Source of the DNA: Perognathus longimembris pacificus
Lineage: Eukaryota; Chordata; Mammalia; Rodentia; Heteromyidae
Assembly (NCBI RefSeq): GCF_023159225.1
Contig: NC_063174.1
Location: forward strand, 32,571,983-32,635,982
Direction of reading: 5' to 3'
Length of the DNA: 64,000 nt
This document shows, in pieces, positions 53,850 to 63,833 of this stretch. A program made the translations under genes and the position numbers. The notes under the pieces are model-generated. The model saw only the letters and a program-made list of their open reading frames with translations. It had not been told where the DNA came from and did no database searches. The stretch's first letter is position 1, and the number at the start of each line of letters is the position of its first letter.

Positions 53850-54099
53850 CGAAGGGGAAGTGGCTGAGTCGGGTGCTTGGAGACCTCCCATGATCCATCA
53901 CGGTAGTCGTCGTCCAGGGCAAAGGGGTCAGCTGGCCTGGAGTGGAAGCAATGAACGCAAGTGGCGATGCCGTCTAGGGTCCCTTCCACCGTGGTTCTAA
54001 GGATTTGGGGTTATGCCTTCGGACGAACACCCAGTCCCCTGGTCTGAATGAATGGGGGGTAGGGACAGAAGCAGAATCATATAATGCCTTAAGTTGGGG
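53850..54099 (-). pseudogene. pol: ERV-A integrase C-terminus, out of frame
   Basis: Continues the integrase homology past the stop at 54,100 ([13 protein letters not shown], an SH3-like C-terminal domain motif), then breaks by stop and frameshift. Described only; the frame is not intact. Confidence 0.65.
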
Positions 54100-55212
54100 T
54101 CACATATTCTTGTGCATGAGCTGCAAATAATAGAGTTTACACAAAAATTCAGCATCACCCAAATCAGCAAGCAATTCAGTCTGAAGGCTAGGGATAATGG
54201 GCGGGGGGTACCCGTACATTATTTCAAAAGGAGTAAAGCCAAGCTGATGGGGAGAATTTCTTACTCTAAGCAGGGCAAAAGGAAGGAGTGACACCCAGTC
54301 TGCGCCAGTCTCTAAGGTCAATTTAGTTAAGGTCTCTTTTAGAGTCTGATTCATTCTCTCTACCTGTCCTGAACTCTGGGGTCTATAAGCACAATGCAAT
54401 TTCCAATCCGTCCCCAGTGTAGCGGCAATTCCCTGACTTACTTTTGAGACGAAGGCCGGTCCGTTGTCCGACCCAATGGTGGATGGGAAGCCATACCTGG
54501 GTAGGATTTCTTCCAGGATCTTCTTAGCCACTACATTTGCGGTCTCATGCTTTGTTGGATAGGTTTCAACCCATCCTGAAAAGGTGTCTACAAAAACTAA
54601 CAAATATTTGTATCCAAGTTTTCCAGGTTTAATTTCTGTGAAATCTACTTCCCAATACACACCTGGCCTATCCCCACAGAGGCGAGCTCCTTTAGTAACT
54701 GGTTGATTGGGGGCATTGGTGAGCTGACAGGCCTTACAATTTTTAACAATATTTTCAATAAGTTGGTCTCCTTGTCTAATTTTCACTTTGGAGTGTCGGA
54801 GCAAGTCCTGAATTCTTCGGGTTCCCATGTGAGAAGCTCGGTGGATTCCCTTACCCAGCCCTTGTGGCAAGATAAGTTTCCCTTCACAAGTTTTCCACCA
54901 GTCATTGTTTCCTTCTCTGTTCAGGGTTTTGTGAGTCATGGGATTTTTCTTTATCCACTCCAAGTCTTCTTGGGAATACTGGGGCACAGGAGGCAAAGCT
55001 CGTGGCCCTGGGTCTACTAAAGTCAATACTTTTGCTCTGGGCTGAAGGGCTGCTTCCTTGGCTGCCTGGTTGGCTAGATTATTTGGTGGCTTCATATAGA
55101 AGCTTGGCCATCTCAGCAAACCCAGGTATCCACAGCCGGCAAAAAGCCTGCTGTTGCTGTTCCCAGGAACTCTGACTTGTCTGGCTGATTTAGGCACAGG
55201 GATTTTCAGCAC
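54100..55212 (-). pseudogene. pol: ERV-A pol remnant: integrase frame of 370 residues
   Basis: The longest open frame in the window. It begins in a shifted remnant of reverse transcriptase (residues 1-40), joins the end of RNase H (NQAAKEAAL, ~48-56) after a large deletion, and then covers integrase. The zinc-binding HHCC set is H124, H128, C159, C162. The catalytic triad is D190 (WEVDFTEIK), D249 (GSDNGPAF) and E285 (GQVERMNQ), the D-x58-D-x35-E spacing of retroviral integrases, with all three acidic residues kept. The frame stops before the C-terminal domain, which follows out of frame. Gammaretrovirus-like by sequence. The natural start is lost because integrase is normally cut from a polyprotein, so expression is doubtful. 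Confidence 0.9.
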
Positions 55213-55320
55213 AGTCTACGTGCATCTGACAGCAAACGCTTGCTCTCTTTTAATATGAAGCCCAGATGGGTGACTTCAGGTTTACAAATTTGTGCCTTTT
55301 AACATTCTAGTTTGTAAAAG
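55203..55320 (-). pseudogene. pol: ERV-A reverse transcriptase 3' remnant
   Basis: Minus-strand frame reads KPEVTHLGFILKES, the late RT palm/thumb segment of gammaretroviral pol, then a stop and frameshift. Upstream RT sequence is replaced by non-coding DNA at ~55,315. Confidence 0.75.
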
Positions 55321-56985
55321 CTTTTTCCTGACTGGCTGGGGAACTGATCTCTGATGACCTAAAAAATTACCTTTGCAGGCCTTTAACAGATCTCAATAAG
55401 GACACAATCTCAGGTCTACAAGCTTTCTTTCCTGAACAGATGTATCAGCTTAAAATTCTCACTGCCAGTCAGAGCTTTGAGTAGATGTGGGGGGTAGAGA
55501 TTTTAAACTATCCTCTCATTTGACAAACTTACCCTTACTAACCACTATCACAGATGACTGGCAAGTTCCTGCCCAGTAGACAGACATGGGCATTGGAAAG
55601 GCATGCTTATGAACTATTCTTCTAGGACTTCCCGGCTTTGATTAACTTTTGAAAGGCCAAACAGGAGTGACTCTAGGATCTGACACCATCTCTGCCATCA
55701 AAGCAGTGGCTTACTGCCTCTGGATGCTCCATCACTTTTGTCCCAGGAGGAGTGACTTTCCACTGGACTTGGACTCAGGGCCTGAGCACTGTCCCTTAGC
55801 TCTCCAGCTCAAGACTAGCACCCTGCCACTTTTGAGCTCCACACAACTCCATTCCCAGAACTCTGCTGGCTGATTAGAGACAAGTCTCTCACAGGGACCT
55901 TTCTCTGCCCGGGCTGGCTTCGAACCGCAGATTTCAGATCAGTGAGTCTTACAAGAGGCCACTTTACTCCAATTAAAGCAACAAGGTGGTCCACACAGAA
56001 GTAGTTTTAAGCATGCTCTTACCTGGAACTTATTAAGGGCCAGTATTAGATGTTGACAAACTTGTAGGAATCACCTGTGCTTCTCTGTGGGCCTGCTGGA
56101 AACTGTTACAAAAAAAAAACAACCTACAAAGAAGCTGGAATGGCAATTAAACATTTTGGTAGCCATAATTCTCCTTTTCTCACTTTGCAATAATTATTTA
56201 GGACAATTTTACTTCCAAATTTCTTATCTAAAAATGTATTCTTGATTTCCAAAGCCTTTTTACTAACCCAACACTTTAGCTTTTATCTGCATTGGAAAAA
56301 CTGAAGCTCACAGGCATTCTGAAACCAGGTGCTGCCCTTTGCCTACAGGCTGCTTGTTTCAAAAGAGCCTCTTTTTTTTTTTTTTTTTTTTTCAGTCCCA
56401 GTTACTGCATGGCATGAAGACCTTTGAATTTTTCCTTAATGCAAGAATTACAATTACAGAATTAGAAATACTTATCCATTCAGCTTTCCAATATATTAGT
56501 GAGAAACATTGGCCCATTTTGCCATTTCTTCCTACATACATAGAGTTAATGAGAGTTTACTTCTATCCCCATCAGTTTAAAATATATCCTTTTAAATCCA
56601 AATTTCTGACTTAGCTCTGATTTTTTTAGCTATAGTTCCTCTTTAATGCAAGAATCCTTTAAAGCATTTGGTAATGCCCAAACTTGATGACCATTTGAAT
56701 TTAAACTTAAACTCACTCAATTTTACATCATACTAACAGTCTTGAACATGTTCACACTCACACATGCACACACACATACATATTCAAAAGATCTTAAAGC
56801 ACGCAAAATAAGCATCGGCCATACATTTTAAGACAAAAACCTTTAACAAATGATTTTAGCATTCTCCAGCCTCATTTTCCAGGGCTTGATAGTTTTAGTA
56901 AAACATTTTTAGTCTTAGTAAAACATTTTAGCACACCAAATAATTTTCTGCTTAAGAAGGCTGGGTGGGGGTCCCCCCAGAGTTC
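55315..56985 (-). repeat. ERV-A non-coding interior, shared with ERV-B (inverted copy)
   Basis: Reads in the minus direction like 59,630-62,750 in the plus direction. Anchors include CCCCACCCAGC, ATGTTCAAGA, TTGTAATTCTTGCATTAAGG, GGTGTCAGATC, AACTTGCCAGTCATCTGTGA and AGCTGGCATATCTGTTCAGG-type strings. A Geo/B1-derived stretch (55,768-55,945) occurs in both copies. No coding frame recognised. Confidence 0.8.
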
Positions 56986-56988
56986 TTT

Positions 56989-57200
56989 TTTTTTTTTTTT
57001 TTTTTTTTTTGGCCAGTCCTGGGCCTTGGACTCAGGGCCTGAGCACTGTCCCTGGCTTCTTCCCGCTCAAGGCTAGCACTCTGCCACTTGAGCCACAGCG
57101 CCCCTTCTGGCCGTTTTCTGTATATGTGGTGCTGGGGAATCGAACCTAGGGCCTCGTGTATTCGAGGCAGGCACTCTTGCCACTAGGCTATATCCCCAGT
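56989..57200 (-). mobile_element. IDL-Geo SINE inside ERV-A
   Basis: CCCCCAGAGTTCTTTTT duplicated on both sides; inserted after ERV-A. Confidence 0.93.
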
Positions 57201-57640
57201 CCCCCAGAGTTCTTTTTTGTGGACACTCACACTGATTGTGAGCTGTCGCCTGTACGTCTCATGCAGGTTTGACACAAAAGAGACTGTCAGACTTATAAAC
57301 ACAGAGACAACAGCGCTGCGCAGTGTGGTCACTCTCTGCCACCTGCGGATGGCTTGGGCTGGCCCCATGTCTGCCCCTGTCGTCGGCGGCTGCAGGTCAG
57401 GACTCGGGGCTGACGCCTCCGTGCCCCGGGCTGCCAGCGCCAGGACTGGGCCCTCCAGAGCAGAGGGCACAGCTGAAACATTTTAAGAAAGGCCGAACCC
57501 AAGCTGGAGTGTCCCTGTCAACTAGTTCCCTCCAGGTGTCTGAGCTATCTCCTTGACCTCCCTCCAGTGAGCTAGGGTCAAATCTAGGGGGCTAGATGGA
57601 GGTCCCCAAGATAGAACGTTACTCATAGCTCTGATCAGAT
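57201..57640 (-). other. GC-rich segment of ERV-A with a 95-codon frame
   Basis: Minus frame 57,183-57,470 includes EGPVLALAARGTEASAP and AVVSVFISLTVSFVSNL. GC content is higher than the rest of the interior and I found no counterpart in ERV-B. Not recognised; it could be foreign sequence or retroviral leader/gag remnant. Confidence 0.4.
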
Positions 57641-57706
57641 GTTTAGTTCAGAAGGCTAATAAAAAAAAAACAGATGTTTACTTCAGAAGGCTAATAAAAA
57701 AAAAAA
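57637..57706. repeat. Two-copy 35-bp tandem duplication
   Basis: AGATGTTTAGTTCAGAAGG and CAGATGTTTACTTCAGAAGG, each followed by CTAATAAAAAAAAAA. Confidence 0.85.
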
Positions 57707-58062
57707 AGAACACAACGCACAGGCCTGGGAATAAGAAAAGTTAGTTGGAGATATCCTAAGTTGGCCCACAAGCCTCCTCCTCCTGTTAAGCAGCAGGAGG
57801 AGACCTAAGTTGGCCCAACCTCCCGCAAGGGTGCAGGAGGAGTGGACCTGAGTGGACTCAAGTAGTGGTGGAGAATCTGGGGCGTCCCCTAGTCTCCCAC
57901 GGGATTGCCGAGTAAGCGCGTCCGCTTCGACAACCCCTTCAAGAACCCCTTTAAGAAATAAGCAAAAGCAAAACAGACAAACAGACAAATTACAGGACAA
58001 GACAAATAAACAGCGCTGTTTCCTTACCTTCGGAGTCTGGGGTCTCGGGGGTCTCTGGGGCG
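57707..58062 (-). other. ERV-A leader
   Basis: Between primer site and interior; carries GGAGGAGG-rich stretches and two copies of GGGCCAACTTAGG (minus strand). No gag frame. Confidence 0.6.
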
Positions 58063-58080
58063 ATCCCGGATGAAACCCCA
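58063..58080 (-). other. ERV-A primer binding site, tRNA-Pro-like
   Basis: Minus strand TGGGGTTTCATCCGGGAT, two bases after the 5' LTR. It matches the tRNA-Pro site of murine-leukaemia-type viruses at 15 of 18 positions; one mismatch fits loss of a CpG. Confidence 0.72.
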
Positions 58081-58082
58081 AA

Positions 58083-58517
58083 TGTTGTGCCAAGTCGCGA
58101 GACGACCACCAAGAAGGCCACCGAGACTCAGACGTTCCAAAATGCAAAAGCATGGCAAGACTTTATTCAAGCGAGCTGCAACTCAGGCCTCGTCCTACCC
58201 ACTGACACAGCGGAGGTCAGAAGGGAGCCCCAAGCTGCGATTACACAGGGCTTATAAAGGCAAAAAACAAAGTTACAACAATCAGGTGTTCAAGCAAGCA
58301 AGATTTGGACACAGGTACAAATCTGATTGGCTCGGGGTTCGAGTCATTCTAGGGGTGGTCAGAGTTAAGCATTCCCAGCAGTTAGAGTTCTAGACCTACT
58401 GGGCCCTAATGGGCTTGTCCTGGGTCTGCCCACAGGGCCTGCTTATCTCAGGTTCATGTGGTAAAGTGGGGTTCACGTGGTAAAAAGTGGGGCCCGACTT
58501 CAAAGTCTGGCACTTCA
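58083..58517 (-). repeat. ERV-A 5' LTR
   Basis: 435 bp; CCAAT at 58,326-58,330, TATA-like at 58,251-58,258, AATAAA at 58,162-58,167 (minus). Differs from the 3' LTR by roughly two dozen substitutions and a few 1-2-bp indels. Confidence 0.93.
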
Positions 58518-58521
58518 ATCC

Positions 58522-59010
58522 AAGTCCATCTGAGTCCATCCATCCAAGCCGCAACCAACTTCGGGTTTTGAGGCTACTCGCCTGAGCCTCAGGAAGACAT
58601 TGGACAAGCGGCATCTGCTGAGGAACTTTCCCTAGACCTGGTCTTACAACACTTTAAAGATTTCAAAAAAAGAGCTTAAGTTATCTGGTGATTGTGTCTT
58701 TCCAGGAAAACTGATTGCTTTCTGCCGGCTTGCATGGCCCATCCTTGGTACTGAGTGGCCCTCGGTCCCAAAAAAACTTCAACCACACTTTTGGCCTTGA
58801 AATCACGGCCACAGCTTCCTAAACAGATAAAGGCCATTCTGCCTCCCCTGACGGAGGAGGATATCCTATGAGATTCATGTCCCCTTCTCCTCTAATGATC
58901 TATTCTTTGAGCCTCCTGAGAGGAGACCAGAGAAGGAACGTGGGAGTTAAAGATCAGTGTGCCTATTGTAAGGAGAGAGGGCATTGGAAAGAAACATGCC
59001 ATCCAAAAAA
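58522..59010 (+). pseudogene. gag: ERV-B gag remnants (matrix start and zinc knuckle)
   Basis: Plus-strand frames near 58,634-58,800 resemble the N-terminal matrix of gammaretroviral gag (LVLQHFKDFKKR; FCRLAWPILGTEWPS) but carry stops and a frameshift. At 58,961-59,002 the frame reads CAYCKERGHWKETC, a CCHC nucleocapsid zinc knuckle. The capsid between them is deleted. Confidence 0.75.
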
Positions 59011-59068
59011 AAAAAAAAATCTTCTTGGAGTTACTTAGAAATCTTCTGAAAGTCTTGTGTCTCTGTCC

Positions 59069-59288
59069 TGTGTTGTTGTTTTTTTCCTATATAGGTGGTG
59101 CTGGGGAATTGAACCCAGGGCTTCATGTATACAAGGCAAGTGCTCTTGCCACTAGGCCATATTCCCAGCCCCTGTGTTGTTGTTGTTGTTTTTCCTATAT
59201 ATGTGGTGCTGGGGAATCGAACCCAGGGCTTCATGTATACGAGGCAAGCGCTCTTGCCACTAGGCCATATTCCCAGCCCCTGTGTTGT
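59069..59288 (-). mobile_element. Tandemly duplicated IDL monomer
   Basis: Two reverse IDL halves (59,085-59,172 and 59,194-59,280), each preceded by CCTGTGTTGTTG, with a third CCTGTGTTG after the second. The Geo half is absent from both. Confidence 0.87.
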
Positions 59289-60129
59289 GTTTTTCTGAAT
59301 TCTGTGTGTGCCTTAGTCTTGTGTTCAGTCTTGTCTCTATAGGGGAAATCAGAGCCAGCTTTGTGCTGTGTTCTCTTCTGCAAGGAGGCAGTTGGGAGTG
59401 TGCAGGCAGCTGAGGACATTGTACTAACTAGCTAAAGTTAACAAATTGAAATTGTGAAGTGCTCCTGGCTAAAACTGGCCTAAGATAGTCAGGCCACTTG
59501 GTGGGCTAAGAGATCAGCAACAGGTAACCGCCCTTCTTCCAAATGAAGGTACTTAAAGGGTCAATTGATATGTAAAATGCTGTAGTAAATTGGGCTGAGA
59601 CTGGAGTGAAGACTGGGCAGAGTTAGTCCTGGAAATCCCCACCCAGCTTTCTCCAGCAGAAAAATGGCCTAATGTTCATTTTTGTGCTCTTTAAGACCTT
59701 ATTGCATGAGTGTGTATGTGAATATGTTCAAGATGAAAAACTGTCAGCATGATGTAAAAAGGGGTGAGTTTCAAAAGGTCATAAAGTTTGGGCGTTACCA
59801 AAAGTCTGAAAGGATATTGCATTGTTTTAAAGAGAAATAAGTAAAAAAGATTTCTCTAATTTGTGGTTGAAAAAAATTGGTATCGTAATGCATAAGGCTG
59901 TGGCACTGTCATCAAGTCATCTGGTTTAGCAAAAGGCATTGGGAACTTTATTTTACAGTTACAATTTGGGACTAAATTTCAGAAATTTGGATATTTATCA
60001 CTGTTAAAAGAACTGCTTGGGTTTCTCAGTCAGACTCAGATCAATAGGAAAGGACAGGAAAAACCTAGGGCAGGCCCGTGAGCCTATCCTCAGGAGTGAG
60101 GGGTCATCTGGCAAAGGTGTAGCTTAGCC

Positions 60130-60245
60130 AGTCCACACATGGCGAGACAGGCCCTAGTGGTGAGTCCACACATGGTGGGACAGGTCCTGGCAGGAGTCCA
60201 CGCATGGTAGGACAGGCCATAGGGGGAGTCCATGCATGGTTGAAG
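60130..60245 (+). repeat. 32-33-bp minisatellite, about 3.5 units
   Basis: Units start at 60,130, 60,163, 60,195 and 60,227 with AGTCCACACATGGYGRGACA and variants; the last is partial. Confidence 0.9.
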
Positions 60246-60439
60246 AGGGTAAGCTGGCACCTAGGCAGTTCATCAAGCTCTTAAGGAGTATATACCCATT
60301 CTATAGGACAAGCCAATGGAGGCCTTTCTTCATCCTGTCTCTTTTGTTCTCAGATGAACATTGGAAACCTGATGGTAAAAATTGGTATTTCTAACACTGC
60401 CCCATAGGATGGATTAAAATTGGAAATTCTTAAGAAGGT

Positions 60440-61290
60440 TTATTAGTATGATATAATGAAGAGACCAAGTGAAGAACCAGAGTAACTCCATATTGTACTA
60501 AGACCGCATTCTGTACCTGACTGACCTTACTGTAAGCCCTAAAGACCATAAAACGCCCTGGGACAGAGTTCTCAGAAAAACCATAAACACCCAGAAGAGT
60601 GACCGGCAGAGAAGAAAAACAAGTTTTGGAGTTACTCCATACTCCCCAACCCAGGTGTGGTTTCCAGTATCTAATTAAAAACCTGCAGCTGTGCACGTAG
60701 CCCCCTTGCTACATCCCTATGGCTTAACCAATCAATTTTAAATGCGTCAGTCCCTTGATCTGGCCAATGACCCTTTCCAGATTCCTTCCCGCCACCAAAT
60801 GCGCCAAACATGCTTTAGAATTATTTCATAATTTTCCCGCGGTGTGTGTTGATTTGTTAAAAGATGCTATGATGTATGCTAAGTCCCTGCCTTCCCCAAA
60901 GAATGTATATAACAGGGATGGGGATATGGCCTAGTGGCAAGAGTGCTTGCCTTGTGTACATGAGGCCCTGGGTTCAATTCCCCAGCACCACATATACAGA
61001 AAGCGGCCAGAAGTGGCGCTGTGGCTCAAGTGGCAGAGTGCTAACCTTGAGCAAAAAAAAGAAACCAGGGACAGTGCTCAGGCCCTGAGTCCAAGCCCCA
61101 GGACTGGCCAAAAAAAAAAAAAAAAAAAATGTATAAAACAGCTGGAAGCCCTAGGCTCAGGGCCTCTTAGTGTCACCAGCTTACTGAGTGTGCGGAGAGC
61201 CGAGCTAGCTGGAAATAAATGCCCTTTTTGCCGCTTGCATTGTGGTCTCTCTGGGGATCCGAACTCGAACATCTCAATAACTTGATTTCT
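60440..61290 (+). mobile_element. LTR-like sequence with promoter and polyadenylation signals
   Basis: CCAAT motifs (TTAACCAATC at 60,725; GGCCAATGAC at 60,762), TATA-like ATGTATAAAACAGC at 61,130 and GGAAATAAATGCCC at 61,210 in the order of an LTR. It interrupts the ERV-A/ERV-B shared interior. Exact ends and a target duplication were not found; the minisatellite at 60,130 may belong to it. Confidence 0.55.
60915..61128 (+). mobile_element. IDL-Geo SINE just upstream of the LTR-like TATA
   Basis: Inserted with duplication AATGTATA(T/A)AACAG, which includes the TATA-like element itself, so that motif now exists twice. Confidence 0.92.
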
Positions 61291-61784
61291 GTGCTATTTT
61301 GCAATATGGATGTATTGAAAAAGCGAAGATGCCAAATCCAGATTCTTGTGCTTGTAATTGCGGTATTTGTAATTCTTGCATTAAGGAAAACCTCAATTGG
61401 GTTCAGATGTTCTAGGCAGTAACTCTGGCTGAAGAAAAAAATGGCTCTTTTAAAACGAGCAGTCAGAAGCAATGTGCGGTACCTGTCTTGGGCTTCAGAG
61501 TTCTTCAAATGCAGGTGAAAGCCAAAGTGCAAGTGTTAAAGCAGAGGTTAGTAAAAGGCTTTAGAAATCAAGAATGCATTTCTAGGTATGAAACTTGGAA
61601 GTGAAATTGTCCTAAATGTTGGTTTCAAATTGGATAAAGGAAAAATTAGGGCTACCAAGATGATTAATTGCTACTCCAGTTTGCCTTGCAGGTTTTCTGT
61701 AAAATTGCAGATAGGCCACAGAGGACAGACGAGTCCTACAAGTTTGTCAGATGTAGCTTTGGCTCTTAATAAGTTCCAAGTAAG

Positions 61785-61997
61785 GGCTGGGAATATGGCC
61801 TAGTGGTAAAGTGCTCGTCTCCTATACATGAAGCCCTGGGTTCGATTCCTCAGCACCACATATATAGAAAAAAAGCCGGAAGTGGTGCTGTGGCTCAAGT
61901 GGTAGGTAGAGTGCTAGCCTTGAGCAAAAAGAAGCCAGGGACAGTACTCAGTCCCTGAGTTTAAGCCCCAGAACTGGCAAAAAAACAAAACCAACCA
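61785..61997 (+). mobile_element. IDL-Geo SINE in ERV-B
   Basis: Perfect 17-bp duplication AATAAGTTCCAAGTAAG at 61,768-61,784 and 61,998-62,014. Confidence 0.96.
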
Positions 61998-62069
61998 AAT
62001 AAGTTCCAAGTAAGATCATGCTTAAAAACTACTTCTGTGTGGACCACCTTGTTGCTTCTATTTGATCTT

Positions 62070-62260
62070 AAATCTGCAGTTCAAAGCCAGCCAGGGCAGA
62101 GAAAGGTCCCTGTGAGAGTCTTTGTCTCTAGTTGGCCAGCAGAGTGCTGGAAACAGAGTTGTGAGTTGTGTGGAGCTCAAAGTGGCAGAGTGCTAGGCTT
62201 GAGCTGGAGAACTGAGGGACAGCACTCAGGCCGTGGGTTCAAGTCCAGCGATGGTAAAAG
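62070..62260 (+). other. B1-Geo-derived stretch within the ERV interior
   Basis: CAAAGCCAGCCAGGGCAGAG, a linker-like part, GAGCTCAAAGTGGCAGAGTG and GACAGCACTCAGGCCGTGGG are B1-Geo pieces. The same stretch is in ERV-A (55,768-55,945), so it predates both insertions. Confidence 0.75.
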
Positions 62261-62984
62261 TGGAAAAGTCACTCCCGGGAAAGAGTGGTGGAGCATCCAG
62301 AGTCAGTAAGCCACTGCTGGGATGGCAGAGATGGTGTCAGATCTTAGAGTCATATGTGTTTGGCCCTTCAAAAGTTAATTAGAGCTGGGAGGTCCTAGAA
62401 GAATAGTTTGTAAGCATGCCTTTCTAATGCCTCTTCTGATGCCCATGTCTGTCTACTTTGTATCTGGGCAGAAACTTGCCAGTCATCTGTGATAGAGGGT
62501 AGTAAAGCTGTTTGTCAAATGTGAGTATAGTTTTAAATCCCAACCCCCTGCATCTGCTCAAAGCCCTAAGGGAATTTTGAGCTGGCATATCTGTTCAGGA
62601 AAGGAAGCTTATGGACCTGAGATCATGTCTTTATTGAGATCTGTCTAAAGCCTGCAATGGTAATTTATGCATGGTTAGGTCATCGGAGATCAGTTTCCCC
62701 AGCCAGTCAGGAAAATGCTTCTGTAAACCACTGTACTAAGACTATAAAAGACTACAATGTTGTAGCCCAAGAAGAGGTCTGTGTAGTTGTTAAAAGTTAA
62801 ACTGTTGTATGTAATTTCCAGTCTGGAATAAAGCTCCTAATGGACACCTGATACAGGCAACTGCTTGGTAAAGTAGGCTAAGTAAGGTTATAGGTTCCTG
62901 GGAAGGTAGGGTCAGCGTCCCTGAGTCAGCCTGAAGAAGTTACAGAAAATGGATGATGTTCGCCCATCAGCTCCCCTTTAAGAT

Positions 62985-63248
62985 CAAGGTACCAGTCATT
63001 TTTGGGAAGATGAGGCAGGATAACACAGGCATGGAAAACAGTGGTAACAAATGTGTAAGAGTAGAGACTTGCACTTGTGAGAGATGGTTCTTTAACCAGT
63101 CTATACAGAAAGTTGCAGGCAACCTAGCAGAAGGTATGACATTCTATGGGAGCCACTGGGAGCTACTGCCCCTGCCCATTCCCTTTGGATTGAGATCCAG
63201 GACAGCCTGACAGTCATCTGGAAGAATCTACATCTTAATTCTGAGCAC
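62985..63248 (+). other. ERV-B internal, unrecognised
   Basis: Open over 85 codons (62,953-63,210) without a recognisable motif; position suggests the env or 3' region. Confidence 0.4.
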
Positions 63249-63455
63249 CTAGCTGGGAATGTGGCCTAGTGGTAAAGTGCTCGCCTCGTATACATGAAGC
63301 CCTAGGTTCGATTCCTCAGCACCACATATATAGAAAAAAGCCGGAAGTGGCGCTGTGGCTCAAGAGGTAGAGTGCTAGCCTTGAGCAAAAAGAAGCCAGG
63401 GACAGTGCTCACACCCCGAGTCCACGTCCCAGAACTGGCAACAAAAACAAAACAA
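63249..63455 (+). mobile_element. IDL-Geo SINE
   Basis: Duplication AATTCTGAGCACC on both sides. Confidence 0.94.
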
Positions 63456-63629
63456 AATTCTGAGCACCTCTACTGTGGTAAAAGCAGATGGGGCTCCATT
63501 ACATGCGGTTAATTCCTGCTGGAAGGCTGCTTTAGGTCAGCTGAAACTAAGATGGGGGGGGGGGGAAACGTTCTTTCTGTGGTAACCTTCCCACTTCCCT
63601 GAGTTGACTAGCTCTATTAAGAAAATTGG
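63456..63629 (+). pseudogene. ERV-B fragment, possible pol 3' end
   Basis: One frame reads STVVKADGAPLHAVNSCW, loosely like the end of gammaretroviral integrase. A 12-bp G run follows at 63,554. Weak assignment. Confidence 0.4.
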
Positions 63630-63833
63630 AGGGCTGGGGATATGGCCTAGTGGCAAGAGTGCTTGCCTCGTATACATGAAGGTTCGATCCCCCCAGTACC
63701 ACATATACAGAAAATGGCCAGTGGCACTGTGGCTCAAGTGGCAGACTGCTAGCCTTGAGCAAAGAGAAGCCAGGAAGCCAGGGACAATGCTCAGGCCCTG
63801 AGTCCAAGGCCCAGGACAGGCAAAAAAAAAAAA
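63630..63833 (+). mobile_element. IDL-Geo SINE
   Basis: Complete, with short deletions in both halves (CATGAAGGTTCGATCC; ATGGCCAGTGGCAC) and an AGCCAGGAAGCCAGG duplication. Confidence 0.9.

Larger units (their letters stand above)
52846..58517 (-). mobile_element. ERV-A: 5.67-kb gammaretrovirus-like provirus, internally deleted
   Basis: Two LTRs (52,846-53,279 and 58,083-58,517) in the same orientation, flanked by a 4-bp duplication ATCC (52,842-52,845 and 58,518-58,521). On the minus strand the order is 5' LTR, Pro-like primer site, leader, ~1.7 kb non-coding interior, end of reverse transcriptase, integrase, short env start, polypurine tract, 3' LTR. Gag, protease, most of RT, RNase H and most of env are missing. 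It cannot be autonomous. The LTRs differ at roughly 5% by eye, so the insertion is not very recent. Confidence 0.93.
59350..63620 (+). mobile_element. ERV-B internal region (continues past ERV-A insertion)
   Basis: Holds the plus-strand copy of the interior shared with ERV-A, interrupted by foreign sequence at ~60,000-61,290 and by SINEs. It then jumps to sequence matching ERV-A 53,440-53,560 (62,850-62,975), so the pol section present in ERV-A is lacking here. No 3' LTR before the window end. Confidence 0.7.

Noticed and set aside
60130..60245. Regularly spaced repeats resembling a CRISPR array
   Set aside because: Units are contiguous without unique spacers and lie in mammalian ERV sequence; it is a minisatellite.
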